This document shows, piece after piece, positions 8,531-16,719 of a stretch of 64,000 bases of DNA (position 1 is the first letter of the stretch; every line of letters begins with the position of its first letter). Both the position numbers and the translations under genes were made by a program. The notes beneath the pieces are model-generated. The model ran no database searches and had not been told where the DNA came from. It saw only the letters and a program-made list of their open reading frames with translations. The DNA is from Streptomyces liliiviolaceus (GTDB taxonomy: Bacteria; Actinomycetota; Actinomycetes; Streptomycetales; Streptomycetaceae): NCBI RefSeq assembly GCF_018070025.1, contig NZ_JAGPYQ010000001.1, forward strand, positions 5,518,001 through 5,582,000, written 5' to 3'.

Positions 8531-9898
8531 ATGGACAAGCCGGCCGTCTTCACCGACGAGGAGATCACCCGCTTCCGCGCGGAGCTGGCCGACAAACGCT
8601 CGCCGGGCGCGTACGAACCGGGCCGCTGGTCGGTGAGCCCGCTCACCCGCCGCCCCGACGTACGCGGGCCTATGCCCGGGTCGGTGCGGCTGCGCGACGC
8701 CACCCTGCGATCGGTGGAGACCCTGCCCGGTGTCGTCGCCTCCACCGAGGCGAAGGAGGCGTATCTGCGCCGGCTCGCCGGTGCCGGGGTCCGCGAGGTG
8801 GTCACGACCGGGCTCGCCGGGCGCGACGACAAGGCGTTGCGCGCGGAGGTCGAGGTCATCAAGGGCGAGAACCCGGACTGCCGAGCGGTGCTGCCCCTGC
8901 TGCGCACCACCGCGGACATCGACCGCGCCGCCGACGCGGGCTACGACGCCGTACAGATCTGGGTCCAGGGCCTCGGCGAGGCGTCGCTCATCTACAACCC
9001 GGCCGTCTACCAGCAGGCTTGGCAGGGCGAGGACTGGCGCGGCCCCTCAACACCCCGTGGCCGCACCGACGTTCTCGCCCGCGCCCTGCCCCTGATCCGG
9101 CACGCCCGCTCGCGCGGACTCGACGCCGTCGTCCCGATGCTGATGGTCTCCTTCCTCACCGACGAGATCCTCGACGAGTCGGTCACCGCGCTGACGGCCG
9201 CGGGCGCCACCGAACTCACCCTCTTCGACGGTCCCGGCGCCATGAGCCCCGAGGCGTACGCCCAACTGGTCACCCGCACCAAGGAACTCGCCCCAGGGGT
9301 CGAGGTCGGCCTGCACCCGCACAACACGTTCGGCCTGGCCGTCGCCTGCGCCGTCGCCGCCGTCCGGGCGGGCGCCGATGTCGTCGAACTGTCCGTCAAC
9401 GGCTACTGCGGCGGCCCCGGCAACGCCGATCTGGCCGCCACCGCGATGGCTTTCGAGGCCCTGTACGGGGTGCGCACCGGGATCAGGACCGAGCGCCTCA
9501 CCGAACTCGCTCGTGCGGGCGAGGAGCTGACGGGATATCACCTGGCCTGGAACCACCCGGTGACCGGCACGAGCGCCTTCTCCTGGGGCGGGATGGACCT
9601 CATCACCCAGGAGACCGCCGTCGATCCCCTGCTGCACAACTGCCTGGAACCAAAGCTCGTCGGCAACGCGCGCAAGATCCCCTTCACCCCCGACAGCGGC
9701 CCGTACACGCTCGCCGACAAGCTGACCGCGCTGGGTGTCGACACCACGGTCGCCCAGGTCGACGAGATCCTGCGCAGGGCCCGCGACCTCATGAAGCACG
9801 AAGCCCGGCTGCTCACGGACGCGGACCTGATGGCCCTCGCACGCGAGGCCGCAGAGGTGGCCGAGGTAGCAGATCCCCCGGCTCGTACGGAGCGATGA
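8531..9898 (+). CDS. DRE-TIM metallolyase-like protein (HMGL/LeuA superfamily) with altered active-site motif
   Basis: A 455-residue protein starting at the ATG preceded by GGAGGG. A roughly 50-residue N-terminal extension precedes a TIM barrel of the pyruvate carboxyltransferase/HMG-CoA lyase family. Recognisable pieces are DATLRSVETLPGV (residues 57-69), the metal-binding HxHN segment in GLHPHNTFGLAVA, and GYCGGPGNADLAATA near the active-site lid. The canonical TLRDG motif reads TLRSV here, so the usual metal-binding Asp after Arg60 is Ser61. In known families these enzymes make or break a C-C bond next to a carboxylate or CoA thioester. The gene overlaps the next by ATGA. Confidence 0.8.
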   Translation: MDKPAVFTDEEITRFRAELADKRSPGAYEPGRWSVSPLTRRPDVRGPMPGSVRLRDATLRSVETLPGVVASTEAKEAYLRRLAGAGVREVVTTGLAGRDDKALRAEVEVIKGENPDCRAVLPLLRTTADIDRAADAGYDAVQIWVQGLGEASLIYNPAVYQQAWQGEDWRGPSTPRGRTDVLARALPLIRHARSRGLDAVVPMLMVSFLTDEILDESVTALTAAGATELTLFDGPGAMSPEAYAQLVTRTKELAPGVEVGLHPHNTFGLAVACAVAAVRAGADVVELSVNGYCGGPGNADLAATAMAFEALYGVRTGIRTERLTELARAGEELTGYHLAWNHPVTGTSAFSWGGMDLITQETAVDPLLHNCLEPKLVGNARKIPFTPDSGPYTLADKLTALGVDTTVAQVDEILRRARDLMKHEARLLTDADLMALAREAAEVAEVADPPARTER

Positions 9899-10503
9899 CG
9901 ATGCCCTCGAACCCACCCGACCCCGACACCCGTCTCCCCCTCCTCCACCCCGCCGCCCTCTCCCCCGCCCAACGGCTCCTGTACGAGGAGATCACCGGTG
10001 GCCCGCGCTCCGACGGCCCTCAGCTGTTCGCCCTCACCGACACAGAGGGACGCCTCAACGGCCCCTTCAACGCGATGCTGTTCAGCCCACGGCTGGGCCG
10101 CGACCTCCAGGAGCTGGGCGCGGCGATCCGTTATCGGACCGATCTGTCGCCCCGGGTGCGGGAGACCGCCGTCCTCGTCGTGGCCGCCGTCTGGGACAGC
10201 GACTTCGAGCGGTACGCCCATGAACCGCCGGCCAGGGCCGCCGGGCTCACCGAGGCGCAGGTGCGCGCCCTGCGCGAAGGAGCCGATCCGGGCTTCACCG
10301 ACCCGCACGAGCGCGCCGCGTGGTCGGCCACCCGCGCCCTCGCCACCCCCTCGGACCCGCTCGACGACGACTGGTACGCGGCCGCCCGCGCCGCCCTGGG
10401 CGAGGCCGCTCTCTTCGAACTCTCCACACTGGTCGGCTACTACGCCACGCTCGCCCTCCAACTGCGCCTGTTCCGCGTACCCGTGAGGGAGTCCGGCCCG
10501 TGA
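9895..10503 (+). CDS. Carboxymuconolactone decarboxylase (AhpD-like) family protein
   Basis: A 202-residue all-helical protein whose ATG (9895-9897) overlaps the lyase stop. The family core is seen in DLSPRVRETAVLVVAAVW followed by ERYAHEPPARAAGLT, with a conserved His but no CxxC redox pair. It is therefore closer to the decarboxylase/lactonase branch than to the AhpD thiol-peroxidase branch. Such proteins often accompany gamma-lactone and aromatic-acid degradation genes. A reaction on an intermediate of this pathway is an inference. Confidence 0.78.
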   Translation: MTMPSNPPDPDTRLPLLHPAALSPAQRLLYEEITGGPRSDGPQLFALTDTEGRLNGPFNAMLFSPRLGRDLQELGAAIRYRTDLSPRVRETAVLVVAAVWDSDFERYAHEPPARAAGLTEAQVRALREGADPGFTDPHERAAWSATRALATPSDPLDDDWYAAARAALGEAALFELSTLVGYYATLALQLRLFRVPVRESGP

Positions 10504-10516
10504 AGGAGTCCCGTCC

Positions 10517-11272
10517 GTGAACAAGGTGCACCTGACCGCCGTCGAGGCGGTCCATGACATCGCCGACGGATCGTCGCTGGCCGTCGGCGGGTTCGGGCTG
10601 AGCGGTGTGCCGAACGTCGTGATCGACGCGCTGCACGCCCGCGGCAGCACCGGACTGTCCGTCGTGTCCAACAACTGCGGTGTGGACGGCGCGGGCCTCG
10701 GCATCCTGCTCGCCTCCGGCCGGATCGCCCGGGTGACCGGCTCGTACGTGGGCGAGAACAAGGAGTTCGCCCGGCAGTACCTCTCCGGCGAGCTGGAGGT
10801 CGAACTGGTCCCCCAGGGCACGCTCGCGGAACGGCTGCGCGCCGGGGGTGCCGGAGTTCCGGCGTTCTACACCCCCGCCGGCGTCGGCACCCAGGTCGCC
10901 GACGGCGGACTGCCGTGGCGGTACGCGAGCGACGGTTCGGTGGCGGTCGCCTCGCCGGTGAAGGAGACCCGGACGTTCGCCGGCCGGTCGCACGTCCTCG
11001 AACACGGCATCACCACCGACTTCGCCCTCGTACGCGCCTGGCGCGGGGACCCCCACGGCAACCTGGTCTTCCGCAGGGCCGCCGCCAACTTCAACCCCCT
11101 TGCCGCCATGGCCGGCCGCGTCACGATCGCGGAGGTCGAGGAACTGGTCGAGCCGGGAGACATCGCTGCCGACGAGGTGCACCTGCCCGGCGTGTTCGTC
11201 CAGCGGGTCGTGCCCCTGACCCCGGAACAGGCCACCGCCAAAAGGATCGAGAAGAGGACGGTACGCGGCTGA
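10517..11272 (+). CDS. CoA transferase subunit A (3-oxoacid CoA-transferase type)
   Basis: A 251-residue alpha subunit of a family I CoA transferase, starting with GTG 13 nt after the previous gene. The N-terminal glycine-rich strand [15 protein letters not shown] and the [11 protein letters not shown] segment are characteristic of the succinyl-CoA:3-ketoacid/PcaI group. Later [16 protein letters not shown] and [15 protein letters not shown] also match. It pairs with the next gene, overlapping it by one base (TGATG). The complex should move CoA from an acyl-CoA donor to a carboxylic acid formed by the upstream enzymes, priming it for thiolytic or lyase cleavage (inference). Confidence 0.9.
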   Translation: MNKVHLTAVEAVHDIADGSSLAVGGFGLSGVPNVVIDALHARGSTGLSVVSNNCGVDGAGLGILLASGRIARVTGSYVGENKEFARQYLSGELEVELVPQGTLAERLRAGGAGVPAFYTPAGVGTQVADGGLPWRYASDGSVAVASPVKETRTFAGRSHVLEHGITTDFALVRAWRGDPHGNLVFRRAAANFNPLAAMAGRVTIAEVEELVEPGDIAADEVHLPGVFVQRVVPLTPEQATAKRIEKRTVRG

Positions 11273-11901
11273 TGGCCTGGACCCGTACACAGATGGCGGC
11301 CCGCGCCGCCAGGGAACTGACCGACGGCTCGTACGTCAATCTGGGCATAGGGCTGCCCACGACGATCCCGGACCATCTGTCCTCGGACGTGCGGGTGACC
11401 CTGCACTCGGAGAACGGCATCCTCGGCACCGGTCCGTACCCCTTGGAGGGTGAGGTGGACCCGGACCTGATCAACGCCGGCAAGGAGACCGTGACCGTGC
11501 TGCCCGGAGCCTCCTTCTTCGACTCGGCGCTGTCCTTCGGCATGATCCGCGGCGGTCACATCGACACCGCCGTCCTCGGTGCCATGCAGGTCTCCTCGAC
11601 GGGCGACCTGGCCAACTGGAGCGTCCCAGGAAAGATGATCAAGGGGATGGGGGGTGCGATGGACCTGGTCCACGGAGCCCGCCGGGTGATCGTGCTGATG
11701 GAGCACACCGCCAAGGACGGGACGCCGAAGCTCGTCGACACCTGCACGCTGCCGCTCACCGGCCGCGCCTGCGTCCATCGCGTCATCACCGATCTGGGTG
11801 TCTTCGACATCGCGGCGGACGGGCTGAGCACCGTGGAGAGGGCGCCCGGCGTGACGGCGGGAGAGGTGGCGGCGCGGACGGGGGCGCCGATGAGGCGCTG
11901 A
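11272..11901 (+). CDS. CoA transferase subunit B (3-oxoacid CoA-transferase type)
   Basis: A 209-residue beta subunit carrying the active-site motif HSENG; Glu47 is the expected residue that forms the glutamyl-CoA thioester. [10 protein letters not shown] and [16 protein letters not shown] are family signatures. The start ATG at 11272 uses the last base of the alpha-subunit stop, so the two chains are made in a fixed ratio. It is the last gene of the rightward catabolic operon, and a different gene group follows after 109 nt. Confidence 0.92.
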   Translation: MAWTRTQMAARAARELTDGSYVNLGIGLPTTIPDHLSSDVRVTLHSENGILGTGPYPLEGEVDPDLINAGKETVTVLPGASFFDSALSFGMIRGGHIDTAVLGAMQVSSTGDLANWSVPGKMIKGMGGAMDLVHGARRVIVLMEHTAKDGTPKLVDTCTLPLTGRACVHRVITDLGVFDIAADGLSTVERAPGVTAGEVAARTGAPMRR

Positions 11902-12010
11902 CCGGACGCATCAACCGACTACATAAAGCGCACGCAATGATCGCACGCAGCCGGGCGGTAGCATCCGCCAGCATGGACATGCTGAGCAATCCGACGCGGG
12001 AAGCGGGCAC

Positions 12011-12619
12011 ATGACCCACCGCATCACTTTCGTCTCGCCCGCGACGAGTTCGGCACTGCGTGAGGCACGCTTCGACGACGGGGGTTCGATCGACGCCGAC
12101 GGGGAGGCGCGCGCCCGTGCCGCGGCCGGCTCCCTGCCGTCGGCCGCGCGCGTCGTGGTCTCTCCCTCGGTGCGTTGCCGTGAGACGGCCGCCGCACTCG
12201 GCCTGGGCACGGCGAAAACGGCGGAACTGGCGGAGTCGGCGGAGTTGGCGGGACTGGACGTGGGGCGCTGGCGCGGCCGTACGCTCGCCGAGGTCGGCGC
12301 GGCCGAACCGGAGGCCGTGGCCGGTTGGCTCGCCGATCCGGCCTCCGCACCGCACGGCGGGGAGTCCGTGGCGGACTTCTGCGGCCGGGTGGCGCGCTGG
12401 CTGGAGTCCTCTCCCGACACGGACGGCCGTACGCTCGCCGTCGTCGAACCGGAAGTCGTACGGGCCGCGGTGACGCACGTGCTGGCGGCGCCCGCCGCGG
12501 CCTTCTGGCGGATCGATGTACCGCCGCTGACGTCCACCACGATCAGTGGACGCGGCGGCCGGTGGAACCTGCGGCTCGGGCAGCCGCTGGAGGCCGCCGG
12601 AGCGGGCGCGGACCGGTGA
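12011..12619 (+). CDS. Histidine-phosphatase-superfamily protein lacking catalytic histidines (probable pseudoenzyme)
   Basis: A 202-residue protein with the phosphoglycerate-mutase-like layout: an N-terminal beta strand, VVSPSVRCRETAAALG (usually SxxxRAxQTA) and GESVADFCGRV (usually GES). The RHG motif that carries the nucleophilic His reads VSPATS here. The second catalytic-His strand (normally SHGGxI) reads VEPEVVRAA. Both catalytic histidines therefore appear absent while the scaffold remains. It converges on the cobalt-transport genes, so a binding or regulatory role linked to cobalt or cobalamin is possible but unproven. Confidence 0.72.
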   Translation: MTHRITFVSPATSSALREARFDDGGSIDADGEARARAAAGSLPSAARVVVSPSVRCRETAAALGLGTAKTAELAESAELAGLDVGRWRGRTLAEVGAAEPEAVAGWLADPASAPHGGESVADFCGRVARWLESSPDTDGRTLAVVEPEVVRAAVTHVLAAPAAAFWRIDVPPLTSTTISGRGGRWNLRLGQPLEAAGAGADR

Positions 12620-12636
12620 GTCCGCGCGGCCGCCGG

Positions 12637-13404
12637 TCAGTGCGGGGCGGGTGCCGCCGCACTCGCCGCCGATGCCGTGGCGGGTTTCGGGTGGAGCAGC
12701 CGTTCGGCCAGTTCGCCGAAGACGAGCCCGAAGCCTGACCAGAGCGTGATCTGCAGGGCGAGGGCGGAGAGCCTGAACCGCCAGAGCAGGGCGGCCGGGA
12801 AGTCGCCGGGGACCTCGTTGACGGTGGGCAGGAACGCGTACGCCAGTCCGATCAGGACGACGAAGCCGAGAACGGCGACGACGGTGGCGTACCAGGTGCC
12901 CAGTTTCGGTGCGAGCCGCTTGCCGACGATCACCGCGGCGACCGCGAGGAGCACGGCCAGCACCATCATGAGGAGGTACAGGGTGGTCCGTTTGCCGATG
13001 GTGTCGGGGTCGCCGACCGCGGGCGGGTTGGCCGGGTACTTCAGGAACGGCACGACGTAGACGGCGAGCAGCGCTGCGCCCGAGAGCAGCAGTGCCGTGG
13101 CACGGGCGCCGAAATTGCCGACGCGGCCGAGGGCGAAGCAGTAGGCGAGGGCGGTGATGCCGCCGAAGGCCACCCCGTAGATCAGTACGCCGGTGGCGAG
13201 GCCGGCGGTCGACTGCAGGCTGCGGGAGACGAGTTCGACCTCGTGCCCGTGCTCGTGCGCGGCGGCGTGGGACTCCTCGAAGCCGATGGCGCTGTCGACG
13301 TTCGGCTCGCCGAGGAAGTAGGCGACGATCAGGGCGAGCACGCCGGCGGCCAGACCGGCGAGCATGCCCCGCACGAGCAGGTTTCTTACCGTTGCGGAGT
13401 TCAT
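12637..13404 (-). CDS. cbtA: Cobalt transporter subunit CbtA
   Basis: A 255-residue integral membrane protein with about five or six hydrophobic spans, typical in length for CbtA. The start ATG at 13402-13404 comes 19 nt after cbtB; a longer open frame upstream overlaps cbtB and is not used. A His-rich loop between spans 1 and 2 (ESHAAAHEHGHE, residues 44-55) is a likely metal-binding site. CbtA with CbtB is a predicted B12-dependent cobalt importer family. Placement behind a cobalamin riboswitch agrees. Confidence 0.9.
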   Translation of the reverse strand: MNSATVRNLLVRGMLAGLAAGVLALIVAYFLGEPNVDSAIGFEESHAAAHEHGHEVELVSRSLQSTAGLATGVLIYGVAFGGITALAYCFALGRVGNFGARATALLLSGAALLAVYVVPFLKYPANPPAVGDPDTIGKRTTLYLLMMVLAVLLAVAAVIVGKRLAPKLGTWYATVVAVLGFVVLIGLAYAFLPTVNEVPGDFPAALLWRFRLSALALQITLWSGFGLVFGELAERLLHPKPATASAASAAAPAPH

Positions 13405-13423
13405 GGGTGTGCGGGGCCCCTCG

Positions 13424-13642
13424 TCAGTGGCAGGGGAAGCCGAGCAGGTGACGTGCGTCGTGCACCCATTCATGGACGTTCTCGCCGGAGACGACGGAGG
13501 TGGCGCCCTGCTCGGCGCCGACGAAGTACAGCAGGACCAGCATCAGGACGCCGATGAAGACCGCCCAGGGAGCGATGTCCTTCAGCGGCAGTTTGGCGGG
13601 CACGACGGGGGTGGTGCTCGGCGGGGCGACATGCTGCGCCAT
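13424..13642 (-). CDS. cbtB: Cobalt transporter subunit CbtB
   Basis: A 72-residue, single-span membrane protein. The ATG at 13640-13642 has AGGAGG at ideal spacing. The hydrophobic span (APWAVFIGVLMLVLLYFVG) is followed by the CbtB C-terminal signature HEWVHDARHLLGFPCH, whose three His and one Cys form the expected metal site. It is co-transcribed with cbtA and preceded by a cobalamin riboswitch, so expression should fall when B12 is plentiful. Confidence 0.93.
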   Translation of the reverse strand: MAQHVAPPSTTPVVPAKLPLKDIAPWAVFIGVLMLVLLYFVGAEQGATSVVSGENVHEWVHDARHLLGFPCH

Positions 13643-13689
13643 GACGGGGCCTCCTCTGGGAACTCGCGTCCCATCTCGGTGGTGCACAG

Positions 13690-13797
13690 GACGACGGCCC
13701 CGGGTCTGACTCACGGTGCGCTCCCCTCAGGGGAGTCACACCGTTCACAGTGGCGCGACCGTGCCGGTTTCCCACCGGCTTCCGTGCTGCCGTCGTC
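13690..13797 (-). ncRNA. Cobalamin (B12) riboswitch upstream of cbtB
   Basis: Reading the minus strand, a closing stem GACGACGGC (13789-13797) pairs with GCCGTCGTC (13690-13698). Inside lie GGAAGCCGGTGGGAAACCGGC, GCCACTG and the B12-box end GTGAGTCAGA (13705-13714), the standard order of the class. A small hairpin (TGGGA/TCCCA arms) sits between the aptamer and the AGGAGG of cbtB, so control is probably at translation initiation (inference). Confidence 0.9.
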
Positions 13798-13882
13798 GGT
13801 ATCGAAGTGACGCTACCGCTCGACGGGTGCATGCCCAAGACCAGGAGCCGACAAGAACCTGCTCACACCGAACGTTTACCTG

Positions 13883-14944
13883 TCAGCGCCCCAGCTCCAA
13901 CTCCGGCCCGTGCTTCCCCAGCGGCTCGAAGAAGCGTGCCACGTCGGTGGTGGTGACCTCGGCGAGGGTGGGGGGTGACCAGCGTGGGTTGCGGTCCTTG
14001 TCGATGACCTGGGCGCGGATGCCCTCTACCAGGTCGGGCGTGGTCAGGGCCGCGCAGGAGACGCGGTACTCCTGCTCCAGCACGCGCTCCAGGGAATCCA
14101 GACGCCCGGCGCGGCGCACAGCCGCCAGGGTGACCTTCAGTGCGGTGGGCGACTTGGCGAGCAGGGTCTGCGCGGTCTCCTTCGCCGCCGGATCGCCGTG
14201 GTCGAGCAGCCGTTGGACGATCTCCTCTACCGTGTCGGCGGCGAAGCAGGAGTCGGTCCACTCCCGCTGCCCGGCCAACTCCCCTTCCGGCGCGGGCCGC
14301 GCATGCCGGTCCAGCGCTTCCCTCACGGGCAGTTCCGCGAGGTCGGCGGTGAAGCGCGGAAGGGCGCCGGACGGTACGCAGTGGTCGGCGAGTCCGCACA
14401 GCAGGGCGTCCCCGGCGCCGATCGCAGCGCCCGTCAGCGCGAGCCGGGTGCCCAGTTCGCCCGGGGCGCGGGAGAGCAGGTAGGTGCCGCCGACGTCGGG
14501 CACGAAGCCGATGCCGGTCTCCGGCATGGCGATCCTCGACCGTTCGGTGACGACCCGGACGCTGCCGTGCGCGGAGATGCCGACGCCCCCGCCCATGACG
14601 ATGCCGTCCATGACGGCGACGTACGGCTTGGACCAGCGGGCGACACGGGCGTTGAGGCGGTACTCGTCGCGCCAGAACGCGGCCGCGGCGCTGCCGTCCC
14701 CGTCGCGGGCGTCGTCGTGGACGGCACGGATGTCGCCGCCCGCGCACAGGCCGCGCTCCCCCGCTCCGGTGAGGACGACCGTCTCCACCGCGGAGTCGTG
14801 CTCCCACGCGGTCAGCGCCTCGTCGACGCGCCGCACCATGGCGTGGTCGAGGGCGTTGATGGCTCTCGGGCGGTTGAGGGTGATGTGGGCGGCCCGGCCG
14901 GCCGTGTGCAGCAGGACGGACTCTTCGCTGCCGGTCATCCGCAT
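13883..14944 (-). CDS. 3-hydroxyisobutyryl-CoA hydrolase (enoyl-CoA hydratase/isomerase family)
   Basis: A 353-residue crotonase-fold thioesterase of valine catabolism, releasing 3-hydroxyisobutyrate and CoA. Length and motifs match the hydrolase rather than the shorter hydratases: ITLNRPRAINALD, LCAGGDIRAV (oxyanion hole), VMDGIVMGGGVGIS and AMPETGIGFVPDVGGTYLLSR, plus a 100-residue C-terminal part absent from simple hydratases. A second in-frame ATG at 14936-14938 is an alternative start. It is monocistronic in appearance, with unrelated neighbours. Confidence 0.88.
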   Translation of the reverse strand: MRMTGSEESVLLHTAGRAAHITLNRPRAINALDHAMVRRVDEALTAWEHDSAVETVVLTGAGERGLCAGGDIRAVHDDARDGDGSAAAAFWRDEYRLNARVARWSKPYVAVMDGIVMGGGVGISAHGSVRVVTERSRIAMPETGIGFVPDVGGTYLLSRAPGELGTRLALTGAAIGAGDALLCGLADHCVPSGALPRFTADLAELPVREALDRHARPAPEGELAGQREWTDSCFAADTVEEIVQRLLDHGDPAAKETAQTLLAKSPTALKVTLAAVRRAGRLDSLERVLEQEYRVSCAALTTPDLVEGIRAQVIDKDRNPRWSPPTLAEVTTTDVARFFEPLGKHGPELELGR

Positions 14945-15076
14945 ACCTCCGTCAGACCGCGGGCCACGATGACACGCATGGGTTCGTTGGTTCCTTTCGG
15001 GACGCGATGGTGCGATGGACGCTCACGTCACGGGCGATCTTCTCAATACCGTGTCCGGCCGGGCGGTCCGGGGCAG

Positions 15077-15120
15077 CGCGACGGCCCCGGGACTCGTGGA
15101 GGAGTCCCGGGGCCGTCGCG
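15077..15120 (-). terminator. Strong hairpin terminator after the PRC-barrel gene
   Basis: A perfect 19-bp stem (15077-15095 with 15102-15120; arm CGCGACGGCCCCGGGACTC) and a 6-nt loop, 20 nt beyond the stop at 15141. There is no U-tract, as is usual in this genus. It could also block read-through in the other direction. Confidence 0.8.
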
Positions 15121-15140
15121 TGATGCGGTACGGGTCCGGC

Positions 15141-15497
15141 TCAGATCTGCGGGCCGCCCGTGCCGTAGTACGTGCCCAGTTCGTCGCGGTAGCCCTGGTC
15201 GCCCAGGTGCTTGTCGCGGTCGAACTCCGGAGCGTCCTTGATCTGCTGCTTGGTGCGGTCGACGATGATCCTCTGCTCGCCCTGGTCGATGCTGACGACC
15301 GTGCTGGCGGGAAGCAGGACCTCCTTGCCGAAGATCCACACACCGGTGTCGACCACCAGGTAGGCGTCACCGACGTCGTCGGAGTGCTTGTCGACCTTGC
15401 CGATACTGCCGTCCGTGGCCTCGACCTTGTAACCCGTCAGGTCCACACCCGCCAGACGACCCGCGGTCGACTTGTAACCCCACACATTTTCAGTCAC
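15141..15497 (-). CDS. PRC-barrel domain protein
   Basis: A 118-residue soluble protein. The GTG at 15495-15497 is preceded by GGAGGAG; upstream extension of the frame lacks a ribosome site. Residues 10-80 (LAGVDLTGYKVEATDGSIGKVD...YLVVDTGVWIFGKEVLLPA) form a PRC-barrel, a small beta-barrel found in photosynthetic reaction centre H and RimM. The acidic C-terminal tail is DAPEFDRDKHLGDQGYRDE. Such proteins are widespread in actinomycetes and often stress-induced; the function is unknown. Confidence 0.82.
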   Translation of the reverse strand: MTENVWGYKSTAGRLAGVDLTGYKVEATDGSIGKVDKHSDDVGDAYLVVDTGVWIFGKEVLLPASTVVSIDQGEQRIIVDRTKQQIKDAPEFDRDKHLGDQGYRDELGTYYGTGGPQI

Positions 15498-15657
15498 GCG
15501 AAAACAACTCCTCCGGTAAACAGAGTAAAGCGGACAGCGGGATAACCCACCGGCCCTCTCTTTTTCCGTACGTCGTGCACGGCGATTTCCGTAACCGCCG
15601 TCTTCGCGGCGGGTGCCCCTTGTCCGGGACTTCACGCACCCGATGCGGGCCGGGATT

Positions 15658-15677
15658 CTCTCCGATCTTCCGGAGAG
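15658..15677 (-). terminator. Possible short terminator hairpin after the small membrane protein gene
   Basis: Arms CTCTCCG (15658-15664) and CGGAGAG (15671-15677) with a 6-nt loop lie about 70 nt beyond the stop of the hydrophobic protein. The stem is only 7 bp, so the assignment is weak. Confidence 0.3.
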
Positions 15678-15746
15678 GCACGCGCTGTCCCCGTATCGGG
15701 AACCCAGTGCCGCCACACACCGTCCGAGCTGGGCCGATGCGGTGGG

Positions 15747-15908
15747 CTACCAGCGGTACCAGCGGCCGCTCCCACCCTTCGGGCGGGCGACGAAGCCGAT
15801 CAGCCACAGGACCAGGACGACGATCGCGACCCACCACAGAATTTTCAGCGCGAAACCCGCGCCGAACAGGATCAGGGCCAGCAGAAGAACAAGAAGCAGG
15901 GGAATCAT
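15747..15908 (-). CDS. Small hydrophobic membrane protein, unknown function
   Basis: A 53-residue protein with two closely spaced hydrophobic spans (IPLLLVLLLALILFGAGFAL and WWVAIVVLVLWLIGFVA) and a basic, Trp/Tyr-containing C-terminus (GGSGRWYRW). The ATG at 15906-15908 has a clear GGAGG site 9 nt upstream; an earlier ATG in frame lacks one. Similar mini-proteins are common beside stress genes in streptomycetes. No function can be stated. Confidence 0.72.
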   Translation of the reverse strand: MIPLLLVLLLALILFGAGFALKILWWVAIVVLVLWLIGFVARPKGGSGRWYRW

Positions 15909-16026
15909 ATTGGTTAACCTCCGGAGCACCGAGTGCCCAGGTGATCTCTATCCACGCACACGAATTCACGGGTCGCGCACATTCCACCGCAGACACACGA
16001 CCGGGCTTCCGCCTCCGAGGCGGCGC

Positions 16027-16719
16027 TCAGTCGTGGGCGCCGACCAGGCCCACCCGGTGGGCCAGTACGACCGCCTGGACCCGGTCCCGCAGGTCGAGCT
16101 TGGTCAGGATGCGGGACACGTACGTCTTGACGGTCTCGCGGCTGATGACCATCCGGTCGGCGATCTCGGTGTTGGACAGGCCCTCGGCGATCAGCTTCAG
16201 CACCTCCGTCTCGCGCGGCGCCAGAGCGGCCAACGCCGGTGCGGCGGGGTCCCGTTGGGGTCGGCGGAGCCGGTCGGCGAACTTGCCGACGAGTTGCCGG
16301 GTGACGGCGGGCGCCAGCAGCGACTCTCCCGCGTCGACCGTCCGGATGCCGTGCACCAGATCGCGCGGGGGCGAGTCCTTGAGCAGGAAGCCGCTCGCTC
16401 CGGCCCGCAGTGCCTCGTACACGTACTCGTCGAGGTTGAAGGTGGTGACGACCAGGACCCGCATCGGATCGACGACGCCGGGGCCGGCGAGCAGCCGGGT
16501 CGCCTCGATGCCGTCGAGCAGGGGCATGCGGATGTCCATCACCACCACGTCCGGACGCAGTCGTCGTGCGCTCTCCACCGCCGTGCGCCCGTCCCCGGCC
16601 TCTCCCACGACCTCGATGTCCGGCTGTGCGGTGAAGATGGTGACGTAGCCGGTGCGTACGAGTTCCTGGTCGTCGCAGACCAGGACCCTGATCGGCGCCG
16701 CCGCGCTCGGCCCGGTCAC
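16027..16719 (-). CDS. NarL/LuxR-family response regulator
   Basis: A 230-residue cytoplasmic DNA-binding regulator. The receiver (residues about 10-125) has acidic pocket CDD, phospho-acceptor Asp62 in VMDIRMP, Thr in VVTTF and Lys in FLLKDS. A LuxR-type helix-turn-helix (about 165-225: LAPRETEVLKLIAEGLSNTEIA...RETVKTYVSRIL) follows a short linker. The GTG start at 16717-16719 overlaps the kinase stop as GTGA, so the pair is coupled. Target genes are not evident. Confidence 0.93.
   Translation of the reverse strand: MTGPSAAAPIRVLVCDDQELVRTGYVTIFTAQPDIEVVGEAGDGRTAVESARRLRPDVVVMDIRMPLLDGIEATRLLAGPGVVDPMRVLVVTTFNLDEYVYEALRAGASGFLLKDSPPRDLVHGIRTVDAGESLLAPAVTRQLVGKFADRLRRPQRDPAAPALAALAPRETEVLKLIAEGLSNTEIADRMVISRETVKTYVSRILTKLDLRDRVQAVVLAHRVGLVGAHD

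Noticed and set aside
9735..9744. A further TGTCGACA inside the lyase gene (and others inside coding sequence near 57030 and 59543)
   Set aside because: They encode ordinary Val-Asp codons and lack the flanking TAG...GAAAG context of the intergenic copies.
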